64,000 nucleotides of DNA from Microbispora oryzae (GCF_017896165.1 NZ_JAFCNB010000003.1:1-64000); one strand, 5' to 3'; shown: positions 54,499 through 62,305, numbered from the stretch's first letter. Numbers and translations: made by a program. The notes: a model not told the origin generated them from the letters alone.

Positions 54499-54545
54499 CC
54501 CCCCTTGAAAGGGCGACATCTTGTCTCCCTCCGCCCCGCGACTGC

Positions 54546-54585
54546 CTCGATACGGTCGGTGAGCACGCCAACCGACCGTACCGAG
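54546..54585 (+). promoter_or_regulatory. 15-bp inverted repeat between the XRE gene and the next gene
   Basis: CTCGATACGGTCGGT (54546-54560) and ACCGACCGTACCGAG (54571-54585) are complementary except for one position, with a ten-base loop. It sits 12 bases before ATG 54597. A large operator for the XRE regulator or an attenuating mRNA hairpin that hides the start would both fit. Confidence 0.5.
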
Positions 54586-54596
54586 GACACCTGACC

Positions 54597-55028
54597 ATGA
54601 CCGATCGGAAAGAGGCGCCACCCCAGCACAACCCGCACCACACCGGCTCTACGCCCGCGGACACCCCCGAAGCCGCGGCCGCCGCGCCGGCCCCCGTAGT
54701 CGACCCCCGCAACCGCGCGTCCCTCGCCGAGGCCCTGCGCACCGCACTGTCACAGCTCGACGTCGTGACTCGCCCGCTCGCATCCGACCGGGTCGGCGAG
54801 CCGCGCGGATTACTCGCCCGCGGCGGCGGCCTGACACAGGCCGTGATCCTGCAGCCCGACCCCGACCCGGTCAACCGACCGAACCTGTACGCGTGGTACT
54901 GGCTCTGGAGCGATGGATTCCGCGGCACGGACGGAACTTCCGCGGAAATCCTTTGTGCCGGCGAGGACATCACAACGGCAGCCGCACGTGTAGCGCATGT
55001 GCTGGGAGTGGCCGGCGTGCAAAACTAA
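54597..55028 (+). CDS. Hypothetical protein downstream of the XRE regulator
   Basis: The 143-residue product has a Pro/Ala-rich N-terminal 40 residues and a folded part: LAEALRTALSQLDVVTRPLA, a Gly-rich turn, NRPNLYAWYWLWSDGFRGTD and GEDITTAAARVAHVLGV. It is found 98 bases behind the XRE-TPR gene, behind a long inverted repeat, and is likely regulated with it. Regulator-linked small proteins of this kind are frequent in actinomycete genomes; function unknown. Confidence 0.6.
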   Translation: MTDRKEAPPQHNPHHTGSTPADTPEAAAAAPAPVVDPRNRASLAEALRTALSQLDVVTRPLASDRVGEPRGLLARGGGLTQAVILQPDPDPVNRPNLYAWYWLWSDGFRGTDGTSAEILCAGEDITTAAARVAHVLGVAGVQN

Positions 55029-55116
55029 GTGTCCCTCACGTTCCGGGCGAAACAGAGTGGCCTCGCCCCCAACAGGCGAAAAGCCTGACGTTCCCTCCCG
55101 GAACGTGAGGGGACAC
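55029..55116 (+). repeat. Twenty-base inverted repeat with 49-base loop upstream of terminase
   Basis: GTGTCCCTCACGTTCCGGG (55029-55047) and CCCGGAACGTGAGGGGACAC (55097-55116) are complementary with a single bulged base. The loop contains a further ACGTTCC word. It starts right after the stop codon of the gene at 54597. Its size is larger than a usual terminator and it lies 400 bases before terS, so a packaging-initiation or processing site is possible. Confidence 0.6.
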
Positions 55117-55513
55117 GGGGGCGGACTCCTCCCGGGGCACAGCCGCATCGCGGCCTCGTCCCCGTGTCCCGCACCAATAGTCGCCGCAGCCGATCCCCGG
55201 AACCCCGAAAACGTGTCACACGGTCCACCAACAGGGGTCAGCGCAGTGCCCCGGGCCGCTCGTGACACCCGGGCCGGCCGAGCCCATCAAGGCGCATAAC
55301 CCCTGAAGGGTGAGGTTATGCGTCGCTCGGCCGGAACCGCGCCCCGTCAGGCCCCCCGCCTGACGGGGCGCCCCCGTTAACGAGCTGTTACCTGCCGCGC
55401 CAATACGGCCCCGGCATAACCCCCTATCAGGGCAGACCGCTCTACCATCGTGATCACAGAAACAGGCCGACCCATGAAACGCGCCGACACGATCGGAGAA
55501 AGCGCAGGTCACG
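55117..55513. other. Non-coding region with two strong hairpins before terS
   Basis: No protein-coding frame is supported. Hairpin A is nested: CCGGCCGAGC (55274-55283) pairs with GCTCGGCCGG (55325-55334), enclosing CGCATAACC (55293-55301) with GGTTATGCG (55314-55322). Hairpin B is a perfect 14-bp stem: GCGCCCCGTCAGGC (55339-55352) with GCCTGACGGGGCGC (55358-55371). Phage pac or cos regions commonly sit just upstream of terS, and this structured 480-base gap is the only such place here. The terS promoter should also lie in it. Confidence 0.55.
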
Positions 55514-55945
55514 ATGCCCGCGAGCACAGCGCAACGCGCCAAGACGGCAGCTCGCCGACGCCGCGCGATCGAGCTGCACCTCGCCGGCTACACCTGGCAG
55601 GACATCGCCGACATGCTCGGCTACAGCGGCCGCAACGCCGCGCACAAGGACGTCGACCGTGCACTGCAGCAGATGCACGCCGAGACGATCACGACCGCCG
55701 TCGAGATGCGCGACCGCGACCTGCTCGCCCTCGCCGCGCTGCAGGCGGCGTTCTGGTCGCAAGCGATGGCCGGCGACGACAAGGCGGCCCGGGTCATCCT
55801 GCGCGTCATGGATCGCCGCGCCCGCCTGACGGGCGCCGACGCCGCGACCACGATCAAGCACGTCATGACGAGCGAGCTCGACGAGCGGATCGAGGGCCTG
55901 CTCGACCGGATGCGCGCCGCGGCGGCGGCCCCCGACCGCGCATGA
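55514..55945 (+). CDS. terS: Probable terminase small subunit
   Basis: The 143-residue product begins with a basic helix-turn-helix (RRRAIELHLAGYTWQDIADM, LGYSGRNAAHKDVDR), followed by a helical oligomerisation-type region (LLALAALQAAFWSQAMAGDD). This is the usual layout of small terminase subunits, which bind pac/cos DNA and form rings. Its TGA overlaps the ATG of the large subunit (ATGA), which is the strongest contextual support. ATG 55514 is the start. Confidence 0.8.
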   Translation: MPASTAQRAKTAARRRRAIELHLAGYTWQDIADMLGYSGRNAAHKDVDRALQQMHAETITTAVEMRDRDLLALAALQAAFWSQAMAGDDKAARVILRVMDRRARLTGADAATTIKHVMTSELDERIEGLLDRMRAAAAAPDRA

Positions 55946-57549
55946 CCGCAGCGCCTGCGCTCGACCCGGGCGACGACTGGCGCGGCCTGCCCCCCGATCA
56001 GAAAGCCCTGTACGCCGAACGCCTCGCCGTCGCCTGCGCCCGGGTCGGCATCGGCCTCGGCGACGCAGCCATGCCCGGCGAGCTCGCCCGGCGCCTCGAC
56101 CGCGAGTTCGTCAGCCGAGCGCACCTGCGCCTGATCGACGCCACCCTCGCCCGGATGCTCGCCGCGCGACAGGCCGGCGAACCCGGCATGCGCGTCATGA
56201 TCAACACGCCGCCGCAGGTCGGGAAATCGAGCCTCGCGGGCGAGTGGTGCCCGTTCTGGTGGCTCAGCCATCGGCCCCGAGACCGCGTGATCGTCGGCAG
56301 CTACGCCGACGCCCTCGCCCGCCGCCGCGGCCGCCGCGTACGGCAGTACGTGCGCGAGCACGGCCTCGCCTACGGCCTCGAACTCGACCCCGAATACGCG
56401 TCCGTGAATGACTGGCTGCTGACCTGCGGCGGCGGCATGCGCTCGACCGGCGTCGGCGGCAGCCTTACCGGCATCCCCGGCGACCTCGGCGTGATCGACG
56501 ACCCGCACAAAGACCGGGCCGAGGCCGACTCGGCCGAGATCCGCGAAAACGTATGGGACTGGTACAGCTCGACATTCTCGACCCGCCTGTCGCCCGGCGC
56601 CCCCCTGCTCGTGATCATGACCCCGTGGCATCCCGACGACCTGCGCGGCCGCCTGATCAAGGCCGAGGGAACGGTCGACGAGGGCGGCCGATGGGTCGTG
56701 ATCACCCTGCCCGCGTTCGCCGGCACCGACGACCCCCTCGGCCGCGAACCGGGCGACCCGCTGCCGCACCCCAAGATTGCCGAGGGTGGCGTCGAGGCGG
56801 CCCGCGCTCACTGGGAAGAAAAGCGCAGGACCTCGACGCCGCGTGACTGGGCCGCCCTGTTCATGTGCGACCCGATCGACGCATCCGGGGCCCTGCTGAC
56901 GGCCGAGCAGCTCGACGCCGCATACAACCCGCGCCCCGTCGTCGAGCCGCAGATCGTCGCCGTCGCCGTCGACCCCTCGGGCGGCGGCCGCGACGAGGCC
57001 GGTGTCGTCGGCGGCTTCCGCGGCGACGACGGCGCCTGCTACTGGACACATGACCGGTCGGGGCGCATGACGGCCGAGCAGTGGGGGCGGGCCGCGTGCG
57101 AGCTCGCGGCCGAGATCGACGCCGACCGGATCATTTTCGAGGGCAATTACGGCAAAGACATGGCACGCCTGACGATCCGCACATCGTGGGAAGCCCTCGC
57201 CCGCGAGTGGGCCGAGCGGCGCCCGGGCGAGCCGAACCCCTACGCCGACCGGCTGCCGCCCCGGATCGTGGAGGTGCACAGCAAGCGAGGCAAGCTGCTA
57301 CGGGCCGAGCCGGTCGCCGCGCAGGTCGTCGAGGCCCGCGTGTTCATGACCGCGCGCATGCCCGAGCTCGTCGGGCAGTGGCTCACCTGGCGGCCGACGA
57401 GCAGCCTGTCGCCGGGCCGGATCGACGCGAGTGTGCACCTGACGCTCGCGCTGCTGCGGCCGCCGGGAACCGACACGGTCGTGAGCTCGCCCAAGGGGGG
57501 GCCGTCGGGCAAGAGCCCGATTCACCGCCGGCGGATCGACCGCGGGTAA
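55942..57549 (+). CDS. terL: Terminase large subunit
   Basis: The 535-residue product has an N-terminal ATPase with Walker A INTPPQVGKSSLAGEW (about residue 88), Walker B GDLGVIDDPHKDRAEAD (about 183) and VIMTPWHPDDLRGRL coupling motif. A C-terminal RNase H-like nuclease has AVAVDPSGGGRDEAGVVGGF (about 343), IIFEGNYGKD and IDASVHLTLALLR acidic residues. Terminase cuts concatemeric phage DNA and pumps it into capsids. Both catalytic centres look intact, so the gene is probably functional. The longer open frame upstream is terS sequence in another frame. Confidence 0.93.
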   Translation: MTAAPALDPGDDWRGLPPDQKALYAERLAVACARVGIGLGDAAMPGELARRLDREFVSRAHLRLIDATLARMLAARQAGEPGMRVMINTPPQVGKSSLAGEWCPFWWLSHRPRDRVIVGSYADALARRRGRRVRQYVREHGLAYGLELDPEYASVNDWLLTCGGGMRSTGVGGSLTGIPGDLGVIDDPHKDRAEADSAEIRENVWDWYSSTFSTRLSPGAPLLVIMTPWHPDDLRGRLIKAEGTVDEGGRWVVITLPAFAGTDDPLGREPGDPLPHPKIAEGGVEAARAHWEEKRRTSTPRDWAALFMCDPIDASGALLTAEQLDAAYNPRPVVEPQIVAVAVDPSGGGRDEAGVVGGFRGDDGACYWTHDRSGRMTAEQWGRAACELAAEIDADRIIFEGNYGKDMARLTIRTSWEALAREWAERRPGEPNPYADRLPPRIVEVHSKRGKLLRAEPVAAQVVEARVFMTARMPELVGQWLTWRPTSSLSPGRIDASVHLTLALLRPPGTDTVVSSPKGGPSGKSPIHRRRIDRG

Positions 57550-57615
57550 AGCCCCGCCCCTCAAACGATCTTGCAAAAGTGGCAGCGGGCAGACTAGGGG
57601 CCGCTGCATAGATGT

Positions 57616-57658
57616 GTAACGCTTGAACGATAAGCCCTACAGGCGTAGCGTCCATCGT
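57616..57658 (+). promoter_or_regulatory. Repeated promoter module, copy 2
   Basis: GTAACGCTTGAACGATAAGC (57616-57635) leads into CCTACAGGCGTAGCGT. The -35 TTGAAC (57623-57628) and -10 TAGCGT (57646-57651) are 17 bases apart. CTAC-AGGC-GTAG (57637-57648) is a palindrome overlapping the -10, and CATCGTGCA follows. It lies 34 bases before the gene at 57692. Confidence 0.75.
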
Positions 57659-57691
57659 GCAAACCGATCCGACCCACAAGGGGGAAGACCC

Positions 57692-57901
57692 GTGAACGTG
57701 CAGATCATCACCTGCCCCTGCCAGGTCTGCGAGGGAGAGGGCTGCGAGGTACCCGCAGACGGCGGCCTGGCCCGCGAGGCCACCGCCGACGCCACGATCG
57801 CGCACAACCTCGTACGCCTCGCACAGTCCCCCCTCGGCCGCATGGGGCAGCACGGCGGCCCCTGGCCCATCGGCACGCACAGCATCCCCGCCGCCCTGTG
57901 A
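57692..57901 (+). CDS. Small Cys-rich hypothetical protein
   Basis: The 69-residue product starts VNVQIITCPCQVCEGEGCEV with four closely spaced cysteines that could bind one zinc ion; the remainder is helical. GTG 57692 has AAGGGGGAA upstream and follows promoter copy 2. It overlaps the next start by four bases (GTGA). The short Cys cluster is shared with other small genes in this cluster. Confidence 0.6.
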   Translation: MNVQIITCPCQVCEGEGCEVPADGGLAREATADATIAHNLVRLAQSPLGRMGQHGGPWPIGTHSIPAAL

Positions 57902-58110
57902 CCGCCCCGTTCACCGCGGCGCAGGTCGCCGACATGCGCGCCCACGTCGGCACCTGCCCCTACTGCACCGACCCCGACGCGCTCGCCGCCATCGACCGCG
58001 GCCTGCCCGACGACGAGCTCGCCGCCTACATCGCAGGCGCACATGACCCGGCGTGGCTCGATTTCGTCGCCCGTCACACACCCGCCGCCGGAACGGAGAC
58101 GCCCACGTGA
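57898..58110 (+). CDS. Small hypothetical protein with one CPYC motif
   Basis: The 70-residue product has TCPYCTDPDALAAIDRG, then an acidic helical part ending in a Thr-rich tail. GTG 57898 overlaps the previous stop, and its own stop overlaps the next GTG, so three small genes are coupled. A CxxC pair alone could be half of a zinc site or a redox pair; function unknown. Confidence 0.55.
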   Translation: MTAPFTAAQVADMRAHVGTCPYCTDPDALAAIDRGLPDDELAAYIAGAHDPAWLDFVARHTPAAGTETPT

Positions 58111-58355
58111 TCGACGTCAGGGCCGCCCGCCTCGCCACGATCGCCCGCGCTGTCGCCCACCTGCGCAGCACCGACCGGCACGTGCTGCTCGCGCAGCTCG
58201 CCGCGGCCGACATGCGCCCCCACTGGAAAACCAACCCCGACGGCCTCGCCGACTATCTCGCCGACGCCAGGGCCGACGACGAGCCCGCCCGCCTATTCGG
58301 CCTGTGGAAGCTCGCGCAGCGCGTACTCGCCGCCGCCGGGCTGCCGACCTCCTGA
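58107..58355 (+). CDS. Small hypothetical protein, first of a tandem paralogous pair
   Basis: The 82-residue product contains LATIARAVAHLRSTDRHVLL, MRPHWKTNPDGLADYL and KLAQRVLAAAGLP. The neighbouring gene at 58383 has the same order of motifs (LATIARAIEHLRGTDSQVLR, GRHWKTRPGALADEL, CARQVLAAADLP), so they are duplicates of one ancestor. The fold is all-helical with a central HWKT turn. GTG 58107 overlaps the previous stop. Confidence 0.6.
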   Translation: MIDVRAARLATIARAVAHLRSTDRHVLLAQLAAADMRPHWKTNPDGLADYLADARADDEPARLFGLWKLAQRVLAAAGLPTS

Positions 58356-58382
58356 GACTCGACGAGAACGGAAACGTCCCGC

Positions 58383-58658
58383 ATGAACAGCACACAGACC
58401 CGCCCGACCGCCCGTGAGCGGGCCGCCGAGCAGCTCGCCACGATCGCCCGCGCGATCGAGCACCTGCGCGGCACCGACTCGCAGGTGCTGCGCAAGCAAC
58501 TCGCCGGCACCGACATCGGGCGGCACTGGAAGACCCGCCCGGGTGCGCTCGCCGACGAGCTCGCCCGCGTCACCCGCTACAGCGACAAGGGCCTGCGCCT
58601 CGGCACCTGGCACTGCGCCCGGCAAGTCCTCGCGGCCGCCGACCTGCCGGTCGAGTGA
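58383..58658 (+). CDS. Small hypothetical protein, second of a tandem paralogous pair
   Basis: The 91-residue product is a paralogue of the protein encoded at 58107, with roughly half of positions shared in the aligned core. It has an extra basic N-terminus (MNSTQTRPTARERAAEQ) and a short insertion (RYSDKGLR). Its stop overlaps the start of the next gene. The pair lies between promoter copies 2 and 3 and may encode a heterodimer. Confidence 0.6.
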   Translation: MNSTQTRPTARERAAEQLATIARAIEHLRGTDSQVLRKQLAGTDIGRHWKTRPGALADELARVTRYSDKGLRLGTWHCARQVLAAADLPVE

Positions 58659-58900
58659 TGAAGCCACCCGAGCGCAGGCACCCGATCACGGTCGAGCAGG
58701 CCCGCCGCCTGCTCGGCCGTTGGGCTGCAGCGGCCGACCGGCAGGGCTACCCCGACGACGCCGCGGCGTACCGGCGCATGGTCGACGAGGTCGAGGCCGG
58801 GTTCGAGTTCGACGTGGTGATCAGGTGGCGCGTCGAGGCCGACGACGACGTGCCGCCGGTAAATCTTTCCCGCTCCTGTCCTGTAACGGTTGACCGATGA
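58655..58900 (+). CDS. Small hypothetical protein
   Basis: The 81-residue product (from GTG 58655; ATG 58658 is an equal alternative) is helical, with ITVEQARRLLGRWAAAADRQ and AAYRRMVDEVEAGFEFDVVI. It overlaps the preceding stop. The end of the gene contains the -35 of promoter copy 3, so the C-terminal codons also serve as regulatory DNA. Confidence 0.55.
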   Translation: MMKPPERRHPITVEQARRLLGRWAAAADRQGYPDDAAAYRRMVDEVEAGFEFDVVIRWRVEADDDVPPVNLSRSCPVTVDR

Positions 58901-58930
58901 CCCCTACGGGCGTAGTGTTCATCGTGCAAG
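58883..58930 (+). promoter_or_regulatory. Repeated promoter module, copy 3
   Basis: GTAACGGTTGACCGATGACC (58883-58902) leads into CCTACGGGCGTAGTGT. The -35 TTGACC (58890-58895) and -10 TAGTGT (58913-58918) are 17 bases apart. CTAC-GGGC-GTAG (58904-58915) is the palindrome over the -10, and CATCGTGCA follows as in copy 2. It lies 40 bases before the gene at 58958. Confidence 0.75.
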
Positions 58931-58957
58931 AGCGAGCGACGACAGGAGACACCCCCG

Positions 58958-60154
58958 ATGAGTGAGCAGGCCCCGGTTCGCGAGTACGCCCGGACCCACT
59001 CGGCGACGACAAAGCACGTGATCAACCCGGACAAGCGCGAGCGCACGCTGTGCGGGCACGTCGTACGGCTGGAGTTCGCCGGCTGCCTGCCGCACTCGCG
59101 CGACTACACGTACGGCCTCGACACCTGCGGCAAGTGCGAGCGCTCGGCGCAGCGGCGCGGCCTCGTCGAGGGGCCCGAGATCTACCGTGAGTACGCCCCC
59201 CGGATCATCCGGTACGTCGAGCGGTTCCGCGGCACCGCGTGCATCAAAAACGTCGACTACCCCTCGACCGTCTGCGGGTACGGCGTCGGCGACGAGGCGG
59301 GGCGCGACCGCGACGACGTTGCGCACCTGCGGCCGTGCCGCGAGTGCCGTACCCGCGCGTCCGACGACGGGTACATGACGCCCGAGGAGTACGCCGCCGC
59401 AGAGCAGGCCGCCGAGCCGCTCGACCTGGCCGCGCTCACCCCCGGAACCGTCGTCGTGCCCAAGACGGGCACCCGGTACGCATTGATCGAGTTCCTGCCG
59501 CGGCACCCTGACGGCGACCACCTCGCCTATTGGTGGGCCGAGCCGGTCGACGGCGGCCGCCGCATGCGGCTCGGCGGCGCCGACTTCGCGTTCTACGGGT
59601 GGACGATCGAGCAGCCGCCCGCCGAACAGGGCCAGGACGACGCCGCCCCCGCGGTGATCACGTGGGCTATGACCCGCTGCAACGGGGGCGTACGGCACGT
59701 CGTCGACCCCCGCGCGCAGCTCGACGAGGGCGAGGCGGGGCAGCGCACCCTGTGCGGCGCCGGCGCGTGGTACACGACCCCCTCGACCAAACTCGACCCC
59801 TGGTCGCCGTGGGAACAGGCCGTCGGGTGCAGCCGCTGCACCGACGCCGCCAAGGCCCGCGGCATGATCACGCAGGTCGAGGCCGACGCCCGCGCGCAGC
59901 AGGCCGAGACCGTCACGGTTCACGTGATGAAGGCCGACGGCGGCCCCTGGTTTGCGGTCGAGGTCGAGTCGCTGCGCGAGGCAGCGCAGCCGATCGGGTG
60001 GGGCGTCGAGACGACGTCGCCGACCTCGTTCCTGCGCCTGCAGGGCCCCGCGCCCGACGCGCCCGCCGAGGCCGCCGCCGCGCGGGGCCGCGAGATCGTG
60101 CACGAGCTGATCGCACAGGCACACATCACGCACCCCGTACGCGTCCGCGAATGA
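58958..60154 (+). CDS. Protein with three repeated Cys/His zinc-ribbon-like modules
   Basis: The 398-residue product has three similar modules, each a C-rich knuckle followed by a CxxC pair. Module 1 has KHVINPDKRERTLCG and TCGKCERSAQRRG (residues about 19-70), module 2 has ACIKNVDYPSTVCG and RPCRECRTRA (about 93-145), and module 3 has RHVVDPRAQL, QRTLCGAG and GCSRCTDAAKARG (about 248-305). Each could bind one zinc ion. The rest contains beta-rich linkers. It is the largest gene of the post-terminase cluster. Zinc-knuckle repeats often bind nucleic acids, but enzyme activity cannot be excluded. Confidence 0.65.
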   Translation: MSEQAPVREYARTHSATTKHVINPDKRERTLCGHVVRLEFAGCLPHSRDYTYGLDTCGKCERSAQRRGLVEGPEIYREYAPRIIRYVERFRGTACIKNVDYPSTVCGYGVGDEAGRDRDDVAHLRPCRECRTRASDDGYMTPEEYAAAEQAAEPLDLAALTPGTVVVPKTGTRYALIEFLPRHPDGDHLAYWWAEPVDGGRRMRLGGADFAFYGWTIEQPPAEQGQDDAAPAVITWAMTRCNGGVRHVVDPRAQLDEGEAGQRTLCGAGAWYTTPSTKLDPWSPWEQAVGCSRCTDAAKARGMITQVEADARAQQAETVTVHVMKADGGPWFAVEVESLREAAQPIGWGVETTSPTSFLRLQGPAPDAPAEAAAARGREIVHELIAQAHITHPVRVRE

Positions 60155-60206
60155 CCCCCACACCTGACCAGCAACCCCCGCAACACTCGAACAGGAGTCG
60201 AACACG

Positions 60207-61115
60207 ATGTACGAGCACGAGTTCGGCGGCGGCGACGCCGTCGCTATCGACGGAATCGCCGGCGTGTGGCTGATTACGCAGGCCCCCATCATCGGCGGCG
60301 GCGCCGCCCGGGTCCAGAAGGTCTACGACGGCGCCGGGCCCCTGCGCCTGACGGCGACGGTCGAGGCGCGCGACCTGCGGCCCGCCGACCCCGCCCCGAC
60401 CCCCGCCCTACTCGCGTACGGCATCGGCTACGGCGTGCGCCTGACCGCCTCCAACGGCGTCGTGCACGTACCGCTGCACCACCTCGCCCGCCCTGACCAT
60501 GACACGTGGCTGATCGTGCAGCAGGCGCAGCAGGTGCAGGACGCCGCCGGGCTGCAGGCCGACGCCGTGCTCGCCAGCTACAACGACGACGCCGCCGAGG
60601 CATGGGCGATCTATGAGCCGATTCCCGTGCCCGCGCTGCCCGACGAGCTCGCCCGCGACGCCGCGCACAATCACACCTATTGGGACGCCCCCGACCGCCC
60701 GGTCGTGTCGGCCTGCCGCGACCTGCAGACCTGCAGCACGACGATCGCGATCGTCGAGACCTCGCAGGCCGCGCGGCTCGGCACGCCGCGGTTCGCCGAG
60801 CTCGACCTCGCCGCCGCCCGCCAGGCGGCCCGCACGTCGGGCGACCCGGTCGAGTACGCGCTGCGCTTCACCCGCAACGGCGCCCGCGCGCAGACGACCG
60901 TCGTCGTGTCCGGCCTGGCCTACGCCGCGCACGCCGTGCGCGCGACCCGGCAGCAGCAGGCCGCCCTCGGCGACCCGGTCGACGCCGAGCTGCTCGCCCG
61001 CATCCCGGCGACCGACATCGAGCAGGCCGGCGACTGGCACGTCGTCACAGTCGCCGGCGACGCGATCGGCGAGCCCGGCAAGCTGCGCGAGCCCGCCGCC
61101 CTGCCCGCCCGATAA
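60207..61115 (+). CDS. Hypothetical protein
   Basis: The 302-residue product is a mixture of beta and helical regions, with VAIDGIAGVWLITQAPI at the start and YALRFTRNGARAQTTVVVSG near the middle. The N-terminal strand pattern could be a small beta-barrel. Two halves show weak resemblance in length but no clear repeat. AGGAG precedes ATG 60207. No known phage or conjugation family is recognised. Confidence 0.55.
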   Translation: MYEHEFGGGDAVAIDGIAGVWLITQAPIIGGGAARVQKVYDGAGPLRLTATVEARDLRPADPAPTPALLAYGIGYGVRLTASNGVVHVPLHHLARPDHDTWLIVQQAQQVQDAAGLQADAVLASYNDDAAEAWAIYEPIPVPALPDELARDAAHNHTYWDAPDRPVVSACRDLQTCSTTIAIVETSQAARLGTPRFAELDLAAARQAARTSGDPVEYALRFTRNGARAQTTVVVSGLAYAAHAVRATRQQQAALGDPVDAELLARIPATDIEQAGDWHVVTVAGDAIGEPGKLREPAALPAR

Positions 61116-61198
61116 CCCCTGCTACCGCCGCCCTGTCGAGGGGGCGGGGCGGCGGCCCCCTCCCAGCTTCCGCCGGTACCTGACAAGGAGAAACGATC

Positions 61199-61801
61199 AT
61201 GGCTATGGAGATCAGGGATGACCTGATGACAAGCGACCTGACCGACGTGACCGCGCAGCGCGTGCAGACCACCCCCGACCGGTGGACCGTGACCGGCCGG
61301 CACGGCCTGTACGACCGCAACCAGGCGATAACGGCAATGACGATCGCCGAGCTGCGCGCCCGAACGCCGGCCCCCAACACCGAGATACTGATCGCGAACC
61401 GCGAACAGGAACTGCTGATCCCCCCGCTGCCGCGCGATCCGTGGGCCCTGCTGCAGACCATGCGCAACGCCGCCCGGCAGGCGTCGTCGCTGACCTCGCA
61501 GCCCGAGTTCGACGGGCCGCCGTTCCTCGGCGACCTGGCCGAGATCGCCGCCCGGTCGGGGGAGACCGCGGGATACGTCGGCGGACTCGTCGAGCGGGTC
61601 GTCGAGATCGTCGCGGACATGTCCGAGGGGGCGCACCCGGACGACGAGACGGCGCCGTTCGACGTGCGGCATTGGGCCGGCGCCGAGACGCACGGCGTGC
61701 GGGCCGTCGCCCTGCTGCGCGAGGCCGCCGAGCACCTGCAGCACATGCACCGCGAGGCCGCGGCCGCGCAGCACCTCGGCGCGGCGGCGGCCGCCTCATG
61801 A
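61199..61801 (+). CDS. Hypothetical helical protein
   Basis: The 200-residue product has a short beta-rich start (RWTVTGRHGLYDRNQ) and a mostly helical remainder (ALLQTMRNAARQASSLTSQ and GVRAVALLREAAEHLQHMHR). ATG 61199 has AAGGAG upstream. Its TGA overlaps the next ATG. The HxxH-like pattern near the C-terminus is not enough to call a metal site. Confidence 0.55.
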   Translation: MAMEIRDDLMTSDLTDVTAQRVQTTPDRWTVTGRHGLYDRNQAITAMTIAELRARTPAPNTEILIANREQELLIPPLPRDPWALLQTMRNAARQASSLTSQPEFDGPPFLGDLAEIAARSGETAGYVGGLVERVVEIVADMSEGAHPDDETAPFDVRHWAGAETHGVRAVALLREAAEHLQHMHREAAAAQHLGAAAAAS

Positions 61802-62205
61802 AGGGCCGGCGCGGGTGCCCGGCGTGGTGCGAGGCCAATCACGCCACGCTGTGGGTGCACACGAAGAGGATCGACCCCGTGCCCGGCGACGTGTGGGTGT
61901 CCGCGATGCACCCGGGCGACCCCGACTCGCCGCAGGCGCTGCCCGAGATCGAGCCGCGCGTGCTCGTCATGGGGCACGGCGGCGCGGCCGCGGGGCCGGC
62001 ATCGCTGCCGCCGGCCGACGCGATCGCCCTCGCCCGGGTGCTCGACCTCGTCGGCGGCCGCCGTACCCGTAAGCTCGCGGCCGCGCTGCGCGAGGCGGGC
62101 GAGCTGCTGCGCACGCAGGCCGCGCTCGACGCCGCGCTCGACGCCGCCGAGGCCGCGGCGGCGGGACGATCCGGAACGATCCGGAACGGCCCGGAACGGC
62201 TCTGA
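61798..62205 (+). CDS. Small protein with N-terminal CPAWC motif (DUF6907-like)
   Basis: The 135-residue product begins MKGRRGCPAWCEANHATLWV, a CxxxC plus His pattern found at the start of many small actinobacterial proteins annotated DUF6907. The remainder is beta then helical, with a Glu/Ala-rich C-terminal helix. ATG 61798 overlaps the previous stop. Role unknown. Confidence 0.55.
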   Translation: MKGRRGCPAWCEANHATLWVHTKRIDPVPGDVWVSAMHPGDPDSPQALPEIEPRVLVMGHGGAAAGPASLPPADAIALARVLDLVGGRRTRKLAAALREAGELLRTQAALDAALDAAEAAAAGRSGTIRNGPERL

Positions 62206-62263
62206 ACGCGCCCGTACGGCCCGGAACAGTCCGGGCCGGTTCGGAACGCTACGACACACCTAT

Positions 62264-62305
62264 GAGGCCGTCACGGTTGACCGTGACGGCCTCTGCGTGT
62301 CGATA
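62264..62305 (+). promoter_or_regulatory. Perfect hairpin overlapping a candidate promoter
   Basis: GAGGCCGTCACGG (62264-62276) and CCGTGACGGCCTC (62281-62293) form a perfect 13-bp stem with a TTGA loop. TTGACC (62277-62282), in the loop and second arm, is followed 17 bases later by TCGATA (62300-62305). It can act as terminator for the upstream gene and as part of a promoter for the genes at 62355. The GGTTGACCG context is the same as in promoter copy 3. Confidence 0.5.
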
